From NCBI RefSeq assembly GCF_003265705.1, contig NW_020312785.1, positions 17,865,961 through 17,929,960 of the forward strand: 64,000 nt of DNA, given 5' to 3'. The notes under the pieces are model-generated. The model had not been told where the DNA came from and made no database searches. It was given only the letters and a program-made list of their open reading frames with translations. The stretch comes from Callorhinus ursinus. Taxonomy: Eukaryota; Chordata; Mammalia; Carnivora; Otariidae. The position numbers and the translations under genes are program-made. This document shows, piece after piece, positions 1-11,425 of this stretch. Position 1 is the first letter of the stretch; each line of letters starts with the position of its first letter.

Positions 1-1228
1 TACTTGGGAACTTCTCTAAGAAGAAAACTATAATCACCTGTTATTGCTGGAAACTGCCTCATAGCCTGGCATCATGGGAATTTGCCTGGCTTTTTGTGGC
101 TGCCGCCCAAAACTGGTAAACACTCAGTCAAGTGTAAGCTAAAATCAAATTACTTTCCTTCGTTGTTTATGTATTTCTGCTGAATGAGGACATGTTAGCA
201 ATGATTTTATATTCATTAGGAGGATGGAATGTCACAGCAAGTCAATCATAGTCATAACGCAAATACCAAGACATTCCTGTATGTTTTCCCACAATCTACT
301 ATGTTCAGTTGGAATAAAATACAGAATCTTCAGCGACATAACCCTATAAATAGATCTAAATGCACTTTTTCTCTCAATGTGAATACACAGAGGACAGAAA
401 TTTGTGAGTAGTGTTCAATAGCTTCCAAAGATCAGCATCTTTCTAGCTACAAAAGCAAATTTTTCAGAATTAATTTAAAGCTGTTTTTTTATAACTAAAA
501 ACTGAAAACTATTCTTCTAGAAATAACCAAGGGAAAATATATATGTTTTCAAAGCGAAAAGAATAATGATCAAACATATCACATTTACCAAAATGGAGGG
601 TGGGGGAATATGTTACATGTAGACATGTTAAAAGCTTGAACACAAGAATGTTTAGAAGAGAAGAAATAGATCAGCGATTATGAATCTTTTTAGAATTGCT
701 ACCTACAATCCACAATTATACTTTTTGTTTCATGATATATTTCATCCCCTAGAAGCATGCAACCCCCTCCACAGTTGTTATAGTTAACTGTATTTGGATA
801 TTAGTTATTAAAGAATATAACTATGTATGCAGGCATGTAACAAAACCAAGGTTGTATCAGGTATAGCCAGTGAATTTTTGTGAGTAATCCCAGGTGCTTA
901 ACTCCTTCCATTAAAATTATAACATGTTCAACTATACTACCCAGTTCCTCCTACTGTGGGCTCTCACTTAGTATGAGAAAAGAGGGTAGAGAAAATTAAA
1001 TTCTGAGCATACTATCAAGGAGAAATTTTCCCATAGGTTTAGAGTGCAATGCAAAACAGTTGTCAATAATATTTATAGAGTAAAGGAAAACTTACACTAA
1101 GAAGAAAGAACAGGTATTAGACCCTGCTACCATTTATTTGCCATAATTTTGCAAATCTGGTAAATCTTCTACTCCTCTATAATGTGGCCCATGAGGGGTT
1201 TGGAATGTATACTTCTTTGAAATAGTTC
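1..1228. other. Unassigned AT-rich DNA
   Basis: I see no repeat, gene or RNA that I can name here. Reading frames are short and interrupted on both strands. Ancient, highly diverged repeats cannot be excluded by eye. Confidence 0.5.
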
Positions 1229-1243
1229 AGAAACTTACTTATT

Positions 1244-1441
1244 GGGGCGCCTGGGTGGCTCAGTCGTTAAGCGTCTGCCTTCAACTCAGGTCATGATCCC
1301 AGGGTCCTGAGATCGAGCCCCGCATCGGGCTTCCTGCTCCACGGGAAGCCTGTTTCTCCTACTCGCACTCCCCCTGCTTGTGTTCCCTCTCTCGCTGTGT
1401 CTCTCTCTGTCAAATAAATAAAATCTTAAAAAAAAAAAGAA
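1244..1441 (+). mobile_element. Can-SINE, full length
   Basis: The copy has the tRNA-Lys-derived head, a CT-rich middle and an AAATAA/poly(A) tail. It is flanked by related direct repeats: 'agaaactta' at 1229-1237 and 1442-1450. It is of the 'cagtcgttaagcgtctgcc' subtype with little divergence from its relatives, so it is probably young. Confidence 0.95.
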
Positions 1442-1754
1442 AGAAACTTATTTACAAAATATTTAACAAGCCCACAAACAATCACAAAAGAGGATGTTTT
1501 ATTAAAGAAGTTGAGGGTGCTTTGGGGATGCAGAGTAGAGAAACCCAACCAAAACTAGTAGAAGAGGAGGGTCAGGGAGATTCTCCTGCAGGCTGAATGG
1601 GGGCTTGGATCCTGAAGGATGAGAGAAAAGGGATTTGGAGAGTGAATGAAGGTCTGGGGAAGAAAGGGAAAGAGCAGGGCAACTTCTAGGAACGGAAAGA
1701 AATGGCTGAAGCATCAACGGTGGGAAGAGATATGAGAAAGACAAGGGGTGATGA

Positions 1755-1900
1755 GGGGAACCTGGGTAACTCAGTCAGTTAAGCATCTGACTCTTGATTT
1801 CAGCTCAAGTCTTGATCTCAAGGGTGTGAGTTCAAGCTGTGTGTTGGGCTGCAAGCTGGGCGTGGAGCCTACTAAATAAATAAATAAACAAAAATTAAAA
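1755..1900 (+). mobile_element. Can-SINE, older subtype without a clear CT-rich middle
   Basis: The head reads 'ggggaacctgggtaactcag' and the copy ends in an (AAAT)n/A-rich tail. The target duplication 'agaaagacaaggg' is intact at 1735-1747 and 1901-1913. Base differences from the consensus are many, which suggests an old insertion. Confidence 0.9.
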
Positions 1901-2039
1901 AGAAAGACAAGGGAGGGAGAACAGGAGAGAAATAGGGAATAAGAACAACAAGGTGGAAATATCAAACTTTGGGCTGGGAAAATATGGGTAGACCAAATCT
2001 AGCAAAGCTAGACCTATTATCAGTGTTTTTCAGGAATTT

Positions 2040-2520
2040 TTATTTTTCTCCTTGGGGTAGGAGAATGAAGCCACTTAAAAGCCACATGTGGAACTGATAC
2101 AAAGAGAATCATGTCTTAGAAGTATCACTGCAGCCAGCTGCATCGGAGATTATGCATTAGTCCAGAAGAAAAGTGGTAGTAGAGGGGCACCCGGTTGGCT
2201 CAGTCCAAAGAGCATGCGACTCTTGATCTCAGGGCCATGAGTTCAAGGCCCAGGATGGGTGTAGAGATTACATACATACATACATACATACACAAGCTTT
2301 AAAAAAGAAAAAGAAAAGGGGTAGTGGAGTGTCATACCAGAAAACTAGTAGTGTCACACTCAGAGAAAGACATGGATGGAACTGAGATGCATTTAAGAAG
2401 CAGACTCAGCAGGACGTGGTAAAAACTGGGATGAGTTTGAAGGAGGAGGGAGTTAGGCAGAGGGGGGACATGGAGATATAGGGAAAAAGTGCTCAACAGG
2501 GAGACTAACGGCCAGAGGGA
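2040..2520 (-). mobile_element. Probable L2 remnant, antisense, split by a SINE
   Basis: The sequence around 2125-2183 and 2329-2440 resembles the reverse complement of the L2 reverse-transcriptase region (blocks such as 'cactgcagccagctgc' and 'ggtggtagt'). The SINE at 2184-2310 interrupts it. Divergence is high, so limits and identity are tentative. Confidence 0.45.
2184..2310 (+). mobile_element. Short tRNA-Lys-like Can-SINE
   Basis: This copy is only the tRNA-like head ('gcatgcgactcttgatctcag' region) plus 'gggtgtagagattac' and a tail that has become (CATA)n at 2265-2292. The target duplication 'aagaaaagtggtagtaga' at 2166-2183 matches 2311-2328 with two mismatches. Confidence 0.9.
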
Positions 2521-2765
2521 AGCCAGGTATAGATAGAGAAAAGCAGGTATTGACAAAGATCATATACGCCAAGTATTCTCTGAGGTGTTGCCTTTTGAGC
2601 CCAGACAAGATTTCCAGGGATGGATCTTAGATGAAAGATAACAGAGCTATCCGTGGTTGGATTTGATCACTCAGGCAAAAGAGCTCTTTGAAGAATGGAC
2701 TCTGAAATTTAATCAAAATCAGAACCTTCCCAGTCATCGTTTTCTCTATTTAGATTTCTTAAGTA

Positions 2766-2768
<3 letters not shown>

Positions 2769-2813
<45 letters not shown>
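2769..2813 (+). repeat. (GT)n microsatellite, about 22 units
   Basis: An almost uninterrupted GT run. Its length and purity make it likely to vary between individuals. No gene surrounds it. Confidence 0.98.
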
Positions 2814-2814
<1 letters not shown>

Positions 2815-2898
2815 ACGCAAGCTCATGGGAATTTTGTATACTCAAGATTTTATATGGTCAGAAAAGAAGTTACATAGTAAACATTTCTAGGTAATTCT

Positions 2899-3087
2899 TT
2901 TTTTTTTTAAGATTTTATTTATTTGTCAGAGAGAGAGAGAGCACAACCATGGGGAGCGGCAGGCAGAGGGAGATGCAGGCTCCCCGCTGAGCAGGGAGCC
3001 AGATGCAGGGCTCGATCCCAGGACCCTGGAATCATGACCTGAGCCGAAGGCAGACGCTTAACTGAGCCACCCAGGCAGGTGGCCCAT
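2899..3087 (-). mobile_element. Can-SINE, antisense
   Basis: It reads poly(T), 'aagattttatttatttg', GA-rich middle, then 'gagccacccagg'. The target duplication 'taggtaattct' is at 2888-2898 and 3091-3101. The head end shows a small irregular 'caggtggccc' replacing the usual 'cgcccc'. Confidence 0.93.
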
Positions 3088-3248
3088 TTTTAGGTAATTC
3101 TAATGCTATTCAAGATGGATACCTTTACTAAAAATATTAAAAACAATATTGCCTAGCAGACTCTTGCCCAGGACTTGATCAACTTGAAAAGTAAATACAA
3201 AATGAAATATGTAGGTTAATTCTGGTCCCAATAAAAATACTACTTTCT

Positions 3249-3348
3249 GGTGTGCCTGGCTGGCTCAGTCAGAGGAGCATGGGACTCTTGATCTCAGGGT
3301 TGTGAGTTAGAGCTCCACGTGGAATGTAGAGATTACTTTGAAAAAAAA
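3249..3348 (+). mobile_element. Short tRNA-Lys-like Can-SINE
   Basis: A head-only copy: 'gcctggctggctcagtcag', 'gggactcttgatctcagg', 'gtagagattacttt', then A-tail. The target duplication is 'aaaatactactttc' at 3234-3247 against 'aaaatattactttc' at 3353-3366. Confidence 0.88.
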
Positions 3349-3566
3349 CTTCAAAATATTACTTTCCCTTTATTATGTCGGGGGAGTCAGCCTATAGATC
3401 AGCATCCAAGGAAAGATTTTAGCGTACCTGTTCATTGAGACTTTTCTTCAAGATCCTAAATTCACCAAATTTCATCTTTTTTCTTACCTATAATTGATAT
3501 TTGCCTTTGTAATGTTCTTCTCTCCCTCTCTTCCTCTGCCTTATCCGCCTTCTCTCTCTACAAAAG

Positions 3567-3574
<8 letters not shown>

Positions 3575-3609
<35 letters not shown>
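3575..3609 (+). repeat. (AG)n microsatellite
   Basis: An uninterrupted AG run following an A9 stretch. A CT-rich stretch lies just upstream at 3520-3560. Confidence 0.97.
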
Positions 3610-3612
<3 letters not shown>

Positions 3613-4138
3613 CTTCTCAATGTGCTAAGGGTTTGCCAACTAGCTCACTGTGGCTTTGAAGCTGTCAGTGAACAGTTCTCCTAAAAAAAAAAAAAAAGAC
3701 TATTTTCTGTTCCACTGGACAAGATTTCCACCCCACTGGAAACCTATCTGCCATCAAGTTCCAAACTCAAACTTAGTGCTGTTTAGATATTTTCCCAGAA
3801 TAAACAGAAGGGACAGTAAGTGGGCAACTTGGGCCAATTCAGAGGTATAAGGAGAGAGAAGAAAGCTGAATACCTTCCTGCCATTCTCAAAGGTACCTTA
3901 ATAGGCTAATGTACAAAATTCTATTGTGCCACAGGGGCATGCTAACTAGGACAGTAGTTAGAGCTAATTAAGCAATCAAATTTAAATAGAGTGGTTATTC
4001 TCAATTGTGTGCTCTCTCGGTCTCTCTCTCTTTTTTTTTTTTTTTACCCCTCATCTCTTTCTATCCTACATCACGTTTTTCACTAAAAATAAAATCCCCA
4101 AGCCATCACCATCATTAAATCATGAAAATGACATCAGC
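3610..4138. other. Unassigned DNA with homopolymer runs
   Basis: An A15 run at about 3682 and a TC stretch running into poly(T) at 4010-4046 are the only features I can name. Confidence 0.5.
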
Positions 4139-4150
4139 AAAACCCAAAGA

Positions 4151-4363
4151 GGGGCGCCTGGGTGGCTCAGTCGTTAAGCGTCTGCCTTCGGCTCAGGTCA
4201 TGATCCCAGGGTCCTGGGATCCAGCCCTGCATCTGGCTCCCTGCTCAGTGGGGAGCCTGCTTCTCCCTCTCCCACTCCCCCTGCTTGTGTTCCCTCTCTC
4301 ACTGTGTATCTCTCTGTCAAATAAATAAATAAAATCTTAAAAAAAAAAAAGAAAAGAAAAAGA
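4151..4363 (+). mobile_element. Can-SINE, full length
   Basis: Full head, CT-rich middle and (AAAT)2-poly(A) tail, followed by an A/G-rich extension. 'aaaacccaaa' flanks it at 4139-4148 and 4364-4373 as the target duplication. Confidence 0.95.
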
Positions 4364-4379
4364 AAAACCCAAATAGAGG

Positions 4380-4857
4380 AACCTTCCCCAGAATACCCAG
4401 CCAGTACCCCTTAAAACAGTCAGGGTCATAAAAAAGGCAGGGGGGGGGTGGCCTGTCAAGGTCATGAAAAATAAGGAAAAACAGAAAATCTCCAGACCAG
4501 AGGGACCAAGAGATATGGCAACTAATGCAATGTTGTCTCATGGATGGGATCTTGGAAGGGGGAAAAAAAAAGATATTTAGTGGAAAAACTAGTGAAATCC
4601 AAATAAAGTCTGGATTTACAGTAATGGACCAATGCTGATTTTTTAGTCTTAAAAAATGTGCCATGGGAATGTAAAATGTTAACATCAGGGGTACTGGCTA
4701 AGGGTATACTAGAATTCTGCACTTACTTTGTTAATCTATACTTATTCCAAAATAAAAAGTTCATTTAAAAAAAATAAAAAATAAAACCTTCATTTCATCT
4801 TCTTCCCCCAATATTGATAACACCCAAACATAAAGAATATTTTATATTATACAATGT
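4380..4857. other. Unassigned AT-rich DNA
   Basis: It holds a G run near 4441-4449 and A-rich stretches near 4760-4790. No repeat family recognised. Confidence 0.45.
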
Positions 4858-4998
4858 AGTGTGCTCATCTCTGATTTACATGATTTAATTTAATACTCAG
4901 AGCAACTGCATGCATGGCCAGGATTGGTATTATGGTCCCCACTTTACAGGTGAGGAAATGGAAGCTTTGGGAGGTGGTAACTTGCTCATAGTTCACTG
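4858..4998 (-). mobile_element. MIR SINE remnant, antisense
   Basis: The block 'ccccactttacaggtgaggaaatggaagc' region at 4938-4970 is the reverse complement of the MIR core 'cctcatctgtaaaatgggg'. The flanks 'taatactcagagcaac' and 'taacttgctcat' also fit. Confidence 0.7.
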
Positions 4999-5076
4999 TG
5001 TTGGTTAGGGTGCAAACTATTTTTACAAGCTATTTTTGCAAGGAGACTTCAAAAATACAGGGGCTCAAAAAAACTT

Positions 5077-5395
5077 TTCTTTTTTTAATGGAGATATAAT
5101 TGACATATAAGTTTAGGATGTACATACTGATTTGGTACATTTTTTTTTAAGATTTTATTTATCTGGATAGAGAGAGACACAGCAAGAGAGGGAACACGAG
5201 CAGGGTAGTAGGAGAGGGAGAAGCAGGCTTCCCACTGAGCAGGGAGCCGGACGCGGTGCTCTATCCCAGGACCCTGGGATCATGACCTGAGCCGAAGGCA
5301 GATGCTTAATGACTGAGTCACCCAGCCACCCCTGATTTGGTACATTTTTATACTGCAATATGATTACCACCATAGCATTAGCTAACACCTCTTAA
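5077..5395 (-). mobile_element. L1 3' UTR tail, antisense
   Basis: The block 'aatggagatataattgacatat' region after a T run is the reverse complement of an L1M 3' end. It continues after the SINE with 'tgcaatatgattaccaccatagc' region and 'ttagctaacacctc'. Only the last 130 bp or so of the element are present. Confidence 0.8.
5146..5331 (-). mobile_element. Can-SINE, antisense, inside the L1 tail
   Basis: The target duplication 'ctgatttggtacattttt' is perfect at 5128-5145 and 5332-5349. It lies inside the L1 sequence, so the SINE is the younger of the two. Confidence 0.96.
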
Positions 5396-6034
5396 AAAAC
5401 AATTTTTTTAAATTATTTATTTCTCTCTCATGTCATAGTCTAGAGACAGCATGGAATTGTCTGAGGACCTAGGCTCCTTCTATCTTGTTGTTCCCTTGGC
5501 TTTTGCCCTAGCAGGTGAACACAGGCTCACTAATACTGCATTCTAGCTCAGGGGAAGGAAAGAAAAGGAAAGACGAAAGGGACAGGCAGATAACCTCTTT
5601 TTGAACATTGTAAGAACTGTATAAGAACATTATACAGAATTGCCCACATCATTCTTACCCACAAACCACTGGCCAAAACTTACAGGAAGACTGGGGAATG
5701 TGGTCTAGCTGGGAGGTGATACCTGAACAACAGGCACTAAACAGAAGAAAACCAGAAGGAATTATGGGGACAATTAACAGAATCTGCCATGATCACCAGG
5801 CTCCTTAGAAGTGGAACAGGGTCTTTAATCAAGGTTTTCTGTTTTCGAGTTTGGCACTATTCCTGTTGACTGCTAAATACACATTTGTACTTTCTATTCA
5901 TCTCTATATAAAATGAAAACAACTAATGAATTCAGTTAATACTTTGTTTTACCTTTTAACATTTTTTTATAACTAAATTTACCACTTAATAAAATCATTG
6001 ACTTATTAGTCATTTCCTTCTGGGTCACATTCTT

Positions 6035-6234
6035 TTTTTTAAAAAAAGATTGTATTTATTTATTTTGGGAGAGAGAGGCCACATGCACGGGGGAGAGGCA
6101 GAGGGAAAGAATCTCAAGCAGACTCTGCGCCGAGTGCAGAGCCGGACATGGGGCTCGATCCCACGACCCTGAGATCATGACCTGAGCCAAAATCAGGAGC
6201 CAGACGCTCAAACGACTAAGCCACCCAGGTGCCC
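6035..6234 (-). mobile_element. Can-SINE, antisense, older subtype
   Basis: The 'gagccaaaatcaggagccagacgctc' region marks an older subtype. The target duplication is 'ctgggtcacattctt' at 6020-6034 against 'ctgggtaacattctt' at 6235-6249. Confidence 0.95.
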
Positions 6235-6419
6235 CTGGGTAACATTCTTGTGATGTTTATGTTTTTTTGTGACATCAATTTAAATATGTGTGTGTGTCCT
6301 GGATCACATATCCAAGGTAGTACTGTCCTTCCACTTTTCTCTTAAAGCTAGAGAAAGACTGAAGGAATAGACAGATCACTGAAGAGAACTCTGCTGTTCT
6401 GAGCTGTATGGTCTATTTT

Positions 6420-6612
6420 TTTTTTTAAAGATTTTATTTATTTATTTGAGAGAGAGAGAATGAGAGCCAGAGAGCACGAGAGGGAAGAGCGTCAGAGGGA
6501 GAAGCAGACTCCCTGCTGAGCAGGGAGCCTGATGTAGGACCCGATCCCAGGACTCCAGGATCATGACCTGAGCCAAAGGCAGTCGCTTAACCAACTGAGC
6601 CACCCAGGCGCC
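6420..6612 (-). mobile_element. Can-SINE, antisense
   Basis: The duplication 'ctgtatggtctatttt' is perfect at 6404-6419 and 6613-6628. It carries the 'gggaagagcgtcagagggagaagcagactcc' type of middle shared with the copies at 11211 and 61851. Confidence 0.96.
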
Positions 6613-6628
6613 CTGTATGGTCTATTTT

Positions 6629-7230
6629 GCCAGTCGCCATGTGATCTCAGAAAAACTATCTGACCTTTTATGTCCAGGATCAAATCTAGGTTTTGTGGAA
6701 CCTAAAGATTATATGTGATTTAGAGACTTACTTTAAGAAAAATACACAATTATAATCTAAAATTAAATATGAAAGCACTTATACAAGAAATGAAATCATA
6801 ACTAAAACAATTTTAAAGCTGACAAATACCACAAATTCACAAAATCCTGGTAATAAGATATTTTTATGCTGCTTCACATACTGCTATAATACTTCTCCTC
6901 CTACATTTTCAGCTGCATATTCTTGCATAATCTTTTCATATGATGACAATTTGTAGTATTTTTTAAAGAGAACACAAAAAATGATTAATTGAAAATTTTC
7001 TCTTATTGATAGTTGGCATCCACTTTTAAAAAGCAACTTCACATTTAGTTGTACTTGCTCTTTGTATTGGTTTTGCCTTACAAACACAGCAATTATAATA
7101 AATTCTATTTTGTGGGATTTCCATTAAAAAGGAAGAAAATGATGTGCCTATAATTATATGTACCATATTATCAAGGATATTCCTGACCAGAAGGAATCTC
7201 CACTTTGACTAGGCTTCAGAAACAACTGAA
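6629..7230. other. Unassigned AT-rich DNA
   Basis: I can name no repeat, gene or RNA in this stretch. Both strands carry frequent stops. Confidence 0.45.
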
Positions 7231-8015
7231 TCCTCTCTGCTTACATTTTTTTTTGGTTAATTTTTGTATTTTTTACTGGGTTTCCAATTTTGTTAAGACT
7301 TTTTTTTTTAAAGATTTTTATTTATTTGTCAGAGAGAAAGAGAGAGCGCACAAGCGGCAGGCAGAGGGAGAAGCAGGCTCCCCTCTGAGCAAGGAACCCT
7401 GTATGGGACTCAATCCCAGGACCCTGAGATCATGACCAGAGCCAAAAGGCAGATGTTTAACCAACTGAGCCACCCAGGCATCCCTCCTTGTTAAGACATT
7501 TTTTAGAGCAGTTTAAAATTACAAGAAAATTGAGAGGAAGAGACAGAGATTTACCATTTACACCCACCCCTACACATACAGAGCTTCCCCTGTTACCAGC
7601 ATCACTCATCAGAATGCTACATTCTTCATTTCATTTCAAAAAGATGAATCAACACTGCCACATTATAATCACCCAAACACCACAGTTTACTTTAGGGTTC
7701 ACTCTTGGTGGTGTAGATTTTATGGGTTTGGACAAATGTATAATGACCTCTATCCATCATTATAATATACAGAGTATTTTCACTGCCCTAAAAATCCTCT
7801 GTGCAGTCTGACTAATCACCTCTCCCTCCTTGCTGCCATTCCTCCCCCTGCCCCCACATACACAACCCCTAGCAACTACTGAGCTTCTTACTGTCTTTTT
7901 ACACTTTCCAGAATGTCCTACAGTTGGAATCATACAGACTTTTCAGATTGGCTTCTTTCACTTGGTAATACCCATTCAAGTTTCCCCATGTCTTCTCATG
8001 GTCTGCTTACAATCT
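7231..8015 (-). mobile_element. L1 3' UTR and terminal region, antisense, split by a SINE
   Basis: After the SINE it reads 'ttagagcagtttaaaattac', 'tagggttcactcttgg', 'tttggacaaatgtataatg' and 'ttcagattggcttctttcactt' region, the reverse complement of a mammalian L1M 3' end. The same family segment occurs at 43225-44505. Confidence 0.85.
7300..7487 (-). mobile_element. Can-SINE, antisense, inside L1
   Basis: The duplication 'ttgttaagac' at 7290-7299 and 7488-7497 brackets it. The head ends 'ccacccaggcatccct', diverged from the usual 'gcgcccc'. Confidence 0.93.
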
Positions 8016-9660
8016 CACACAACAGATAACTGGAAAACATCCCCCAAACTAGCTTCTGACACCCTTCATTTCAAGCCTTCGTTCTTCTCTACTGTCCACA
8101 GAGCCAAGGGCTATCAGATCGGAGACTGAGTGGGAGCAGAAAGGCACCACAGGGTGTGTCTGGAAAGCTACTCCTACCTGGGAACAGCTAGCAGTAACCT
8201 ATCCGTTCATGGAAATGACCTAAAAACTCCTAAATATATTCCACTACACCTCATCTAAAAGCATCCTCAACTCAACTTCCCTCAGCCAGTTGCCAAAAAT
8301 GCTCCACGCTTACCCAACAGGAGGTGACACATGACGGAGAAGTCAAAAAGAAAAAGACAGCAGTAATCTGGACCGTGGCTCCTCTTGTAAAGTTTACAGA
8401 AATACGTGAGCATGTAACCACATTGTTAGGGCCCCTCCTAGCACCTTGGAAGGAGCCTGTGCTAGTGAAGTACCCTACAGCTTAGCTTTATCTGCTTCAC
8501 AATACACCTGCCTCCCTTTTCTCACACGTAAAACCGAGATCATACTGGCCTAGCTTATTGAAAGGACCGAGTGGGAAAGATATGCAGAAACCCTGAAAAT
8601 GACAGGCTGCTGGGAAAGGAGATGCATGCACACTTGACACGGAAACTCTGTGGAGAAACTGCCTCCAAACCTATCCTCTCAGTGAATGTGACATGATTAT
8701 CTTTCTGGCTTACTTCCATCTCAGTTTGCTTTCTTTTCCTTTTATCCTCACTTTTACATGTAATTCTGGTATCTCCTTCCCCAACTTTGCTTATATATTT
8801 TTCTTCTCCCATGTTTTATTTCCTGTTTTTCTGCTCCATCTTTTCCCCCTTCAGCTGCTCTTCTCCCCCTCAGCCCACAATTCCTGTCGTTTGTGTCCAT
8901 TTACGTAGCTGCAGAGCTGCTCCTTGAGCTTTTTCTAAGCTGCTTTCCATATCTTTAAAACCTACAGATGCTGGGATAGCCATCAATCTAGAAGAGACAG
9001 GCAGCCATATGATGCCCGACTCTCCAGATGGGGTTTCAGGGTGACCCTGTCTGATCATCAGGATTGACTTATGAAATATAGCCACTGATGAAATTCATGG
9101 CAGGCAAACTCCCCACACGATGTGGGGCAACAGCATGATGGATGAGCCTGTGATGATGGATAGCTCCTCTCTTACCCTCAGTCCATGAATTTTGGTTCAT
9201 GAATTTCCTCCAGCAGGGACTGAGTTGTCCCAGGGATAAGATAACAACACTCAGCCGGGAGCTGGGCTCTGGGCTTATTACTTGCTTAGGGATATCACCC
9301 TCATTACTCAGTAAAGCAAATTATTACTGACAATATAAGGTTTCAGTCCCTGTTAGTGGTTTTTACATTAAACAGACAGCCTGGCATATGAATCAAGATT
9401 CCAGCACTGTAAGAAATTCTTTTCTAAAGTATGGACAAAACATGGAACTTAAGTAAAAGGGAAGATTTATATATAGGAGTTTAATAATCCTCCTTGACAT
9501 CTGTTCATTCTTTCGGGGAAATTACTATTACAGCTCACTATAATCTTAATCCTTCATAGATTTTTTTCTTTTTTTTTTTTCCTAATACATGACCCATTTT
9601 TTAGTATGAGGAAATGAATCAGAAGTCTGAATACAAAAAAAATTGGGTGACTTTACTTTG
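8016..9660. other. Mostly unassigned DNA
   Basis: A pyrimidine-rich stretch lies at 8690-8880. Segment 8505-8610 ('ccttttctcacacgtaaaacc' then 'ttattgaaaggacc') faintly resembles a sense MIR. Nothing else can be named. Confidence 0.4.
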
Positions 9661-9669
9661 CCTGCTAAC

Positions 9670-9795
9670 ATTATCTCATTAATCCTCATGGTGCCTCTGA
9701 AAGATATATGCAATGTATTTTTATCTCCATTTTACAGAATGTGAAACCTAGATATCCCAAAGCTCTTTAACACACTTCAGATCACAGAGGGGCTC
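9670..9795 (-). mobile_element. MIR SINE remnant, antisense
   Basis: 'taatcctcatggtgcc', 'atctccattttacagaatgtg' region and 'gatcacagagggg' follow the order of the reverse-complemented MIR. Confidence 0.65.
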
Positions 9796-10654
9796 AGTAA
9801 TATAGTCAGAAATAAAAGCCAGTTTTTCTTACAAGAAAGTCTCTGACAATTAATCAGAATCACAGCAAGCCTGCTCTTTCTTTGATGACTAGCAGTTTCA
9901 TCTGAAGCCAAATGCTGATTTAGCCATGAATAAAGTCATCACAGCTGGTAATTTTATATCTTTAGGAGATTTTTATTCTAAAAAGACCTGTAATATAACA
10001 TGTAGCCCCTGCTTAGATTTGGTACATCACAGAAAAGATATCTACTAAAAATTCTTAAAAGGGAGATCTTCTTCTCCCTTACTTCATTTTTAAAATTCAG
10101 AAGACATTCCTCTGGAAAGCAGAATCCATAGCCCCAGTTGAAAAAGAAGTGGTGATGAAGCGTCAAGATTTTGTACGGAGACAGTCAAGTGTCTTGGAAA
10201 CTGGACTCAGTTACCTCCTAGGGATTCTGGTTCCTGGTTCTGGAATGAACACTGTCAAGCATGAGCAACAATAATGGCCACATCTACATGGAGCTGATGT
10301 GGCAAAAATTACCCCCTGTATCCCCAGTCCTTGCCTTAGCCGAATGAGCAAGGTATTTAATACATAATTATCACCTACAAAGGGGAGGATATGTGAATAA
10401 TTGAGGATATTCACATGTACCACTATCACTCTGACCCAACATATTTCTACCTGCAGACAATCCTCATGTTCCCGGAGTACTTCAAGTCCCTTCCATTACC
10501 TAACACTTTTCCAAACAAGGGATCTCTTCCATCAACTTTCCACAAAAAGCATTTCCCATCTCTATGATGTCTAAGATTTTACATTTGGACTGTCATCATG
10601 TCACTTTCCTTGAACAAATAACAACCAATTCAATGGTGATTCCATTTTATTGAG
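9796..10654. other. Unassigned DNA
   Basis: No repeat or gene recognised in about 860 bp. Frames are short. Confidence 0.45.
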
Positions 10655-10791
10655 CATAATAATCACCTGGGGTGCAATGTTAAACATTCTCGGGGCTCCA
10701 GCAATGCTGATTCAGATAGGAGGGCAGGACTCAGCATTTAAACAAGAACCCCAAGGGATTTTGATACAGGCATTCCAAGGACCACTCTTGG
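10655..10791 (+). mobile_element. hAT-Charlie nonautonomous element (MER3/MER20 type)
   Basis: 'ataatcacctggggtgcaatg', 'ctgattcagata' and 'ggaccactcttgg' are typical of this DNA-transposon class. It is followed directly by an A19 run (10792-10810). The family name is from memory. Confidence 0.6.
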
Positions 10792-10817
10792 AAAAAAAAA
10801 AAAAAAAAAACTCTATA

Positions 10818-11195
10818 ATGGCCCTATTCCACAAACAAAGAAATGGAGGCTCAGAAAAGTTTCTCACCCAAGACAATTCATTCAGTCATTCAGTCAACAA
10901 ATACTTACTGTGAATACAGATGTTCAGACACTATTAGTTTGTGCAGAATTAGAGCCTGGCCTGGTTCCCAATCCACGGCTACTTCTACTCTGGCTGCTGC
11001 CATATGCCATGGAAGTTCCATATAATACATAAGACTGGCAGGGGGTGGTCAGGAAAGGCTTTGTGGAGTGGGTAGAATTTGGAATTAACTCATGGATAAA
11101 ATTACAGCTGTCAAGATGAGGAGAGGGTAACTGGCCTAGCAAAGATATTAATAATGGTACAAGAGTTTGTGTCCAGCACTGCAGATGAATGAGAC
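10818..11195 (-). mobile_element. MIR fragment and probable L2 remnant, antisense
   Basis: 10825-10870 ('aaatggaggctcagaaaag') fits antisense MIR. From about 10880, 'cattcagtcaacaaatacttac' region and later 'ggtggtcaggaaaggctttg' region fit the reverse complement of the L2 3' end. Both are highly diverged and the limits are approximate. Confidence 0.5.
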
Positions 11196-11210
11196 AGAAA
11201 TGAAAGAACA

Positions 11211-11410
11211 GGGCGCCTGGGTGGCTCAGTTGGTTGAGCAACTGCCTTCGGCTCAGGTCATGATCCCAGGGTCCTGGGATCGAGTCCCGCATTGGGCTCC
11301 CTGCTCAGCAGGGAGTCTGCTTCTCCCTCTGACCCTCTTCCCTCTTGTGCTCTCTATCTCTCATTCTCTCTCTCAAATAAATAAATAAAATCTTTAAAAA
11401 AAAAAAAAAA
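11211..11410 (+). mobile_element. Can-SINE, full length, with a perfect 15-bp duplication
   Basis: 'agaaatgaaagaaca' is identical at 11196-11210 and 11411-11425. It carries the 'gcaactgccttcggctcagg' head and the 'gaccctcttccctcttgtgc' middle. A perfect duplication and low divergence indicate a recent insertion. Confidence 0.97.
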
Positions 11411-11425
11411 AGAAATGAAAGAACA

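Larger units (their letters stand above)
4999..5792. mobile_element. Ancient interspersed repeat, family not assigned, split by an L1
   Basis: Blocks such as 'acaggggctcaaa' (5057), 'ctaggctccttctatcttgttg' region (5470) and 'ccactggccaaaactta' (5668) belong to a widespread old mammalian repeat that I recognise but cannot name. The L1 tail at 5077-5395, with its own SINE, interrupts it. Confidence 0.5.

Noticed and set aside
2265..2292. Short regularly spaced repeats as a CRISPR-like array
   Set aside because: Four-base CATA units without spacers in a SINE tail; the genome is mammalian.
2657..2890. 77-codon + frame with a long CV repeat
   Set aside because: The CVCVCV stretch is the (GT)n microsatellite read in frame, not a protein.
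4122..4328. Recurring open frames ending 'GSLLLPLPLPLLVF...' at many positions
   Set aside because: All lie in Can-SINEs (for example 4122, 5155, 11167, 22387, 61527, 63650); they are one SINE frame seen again and again.
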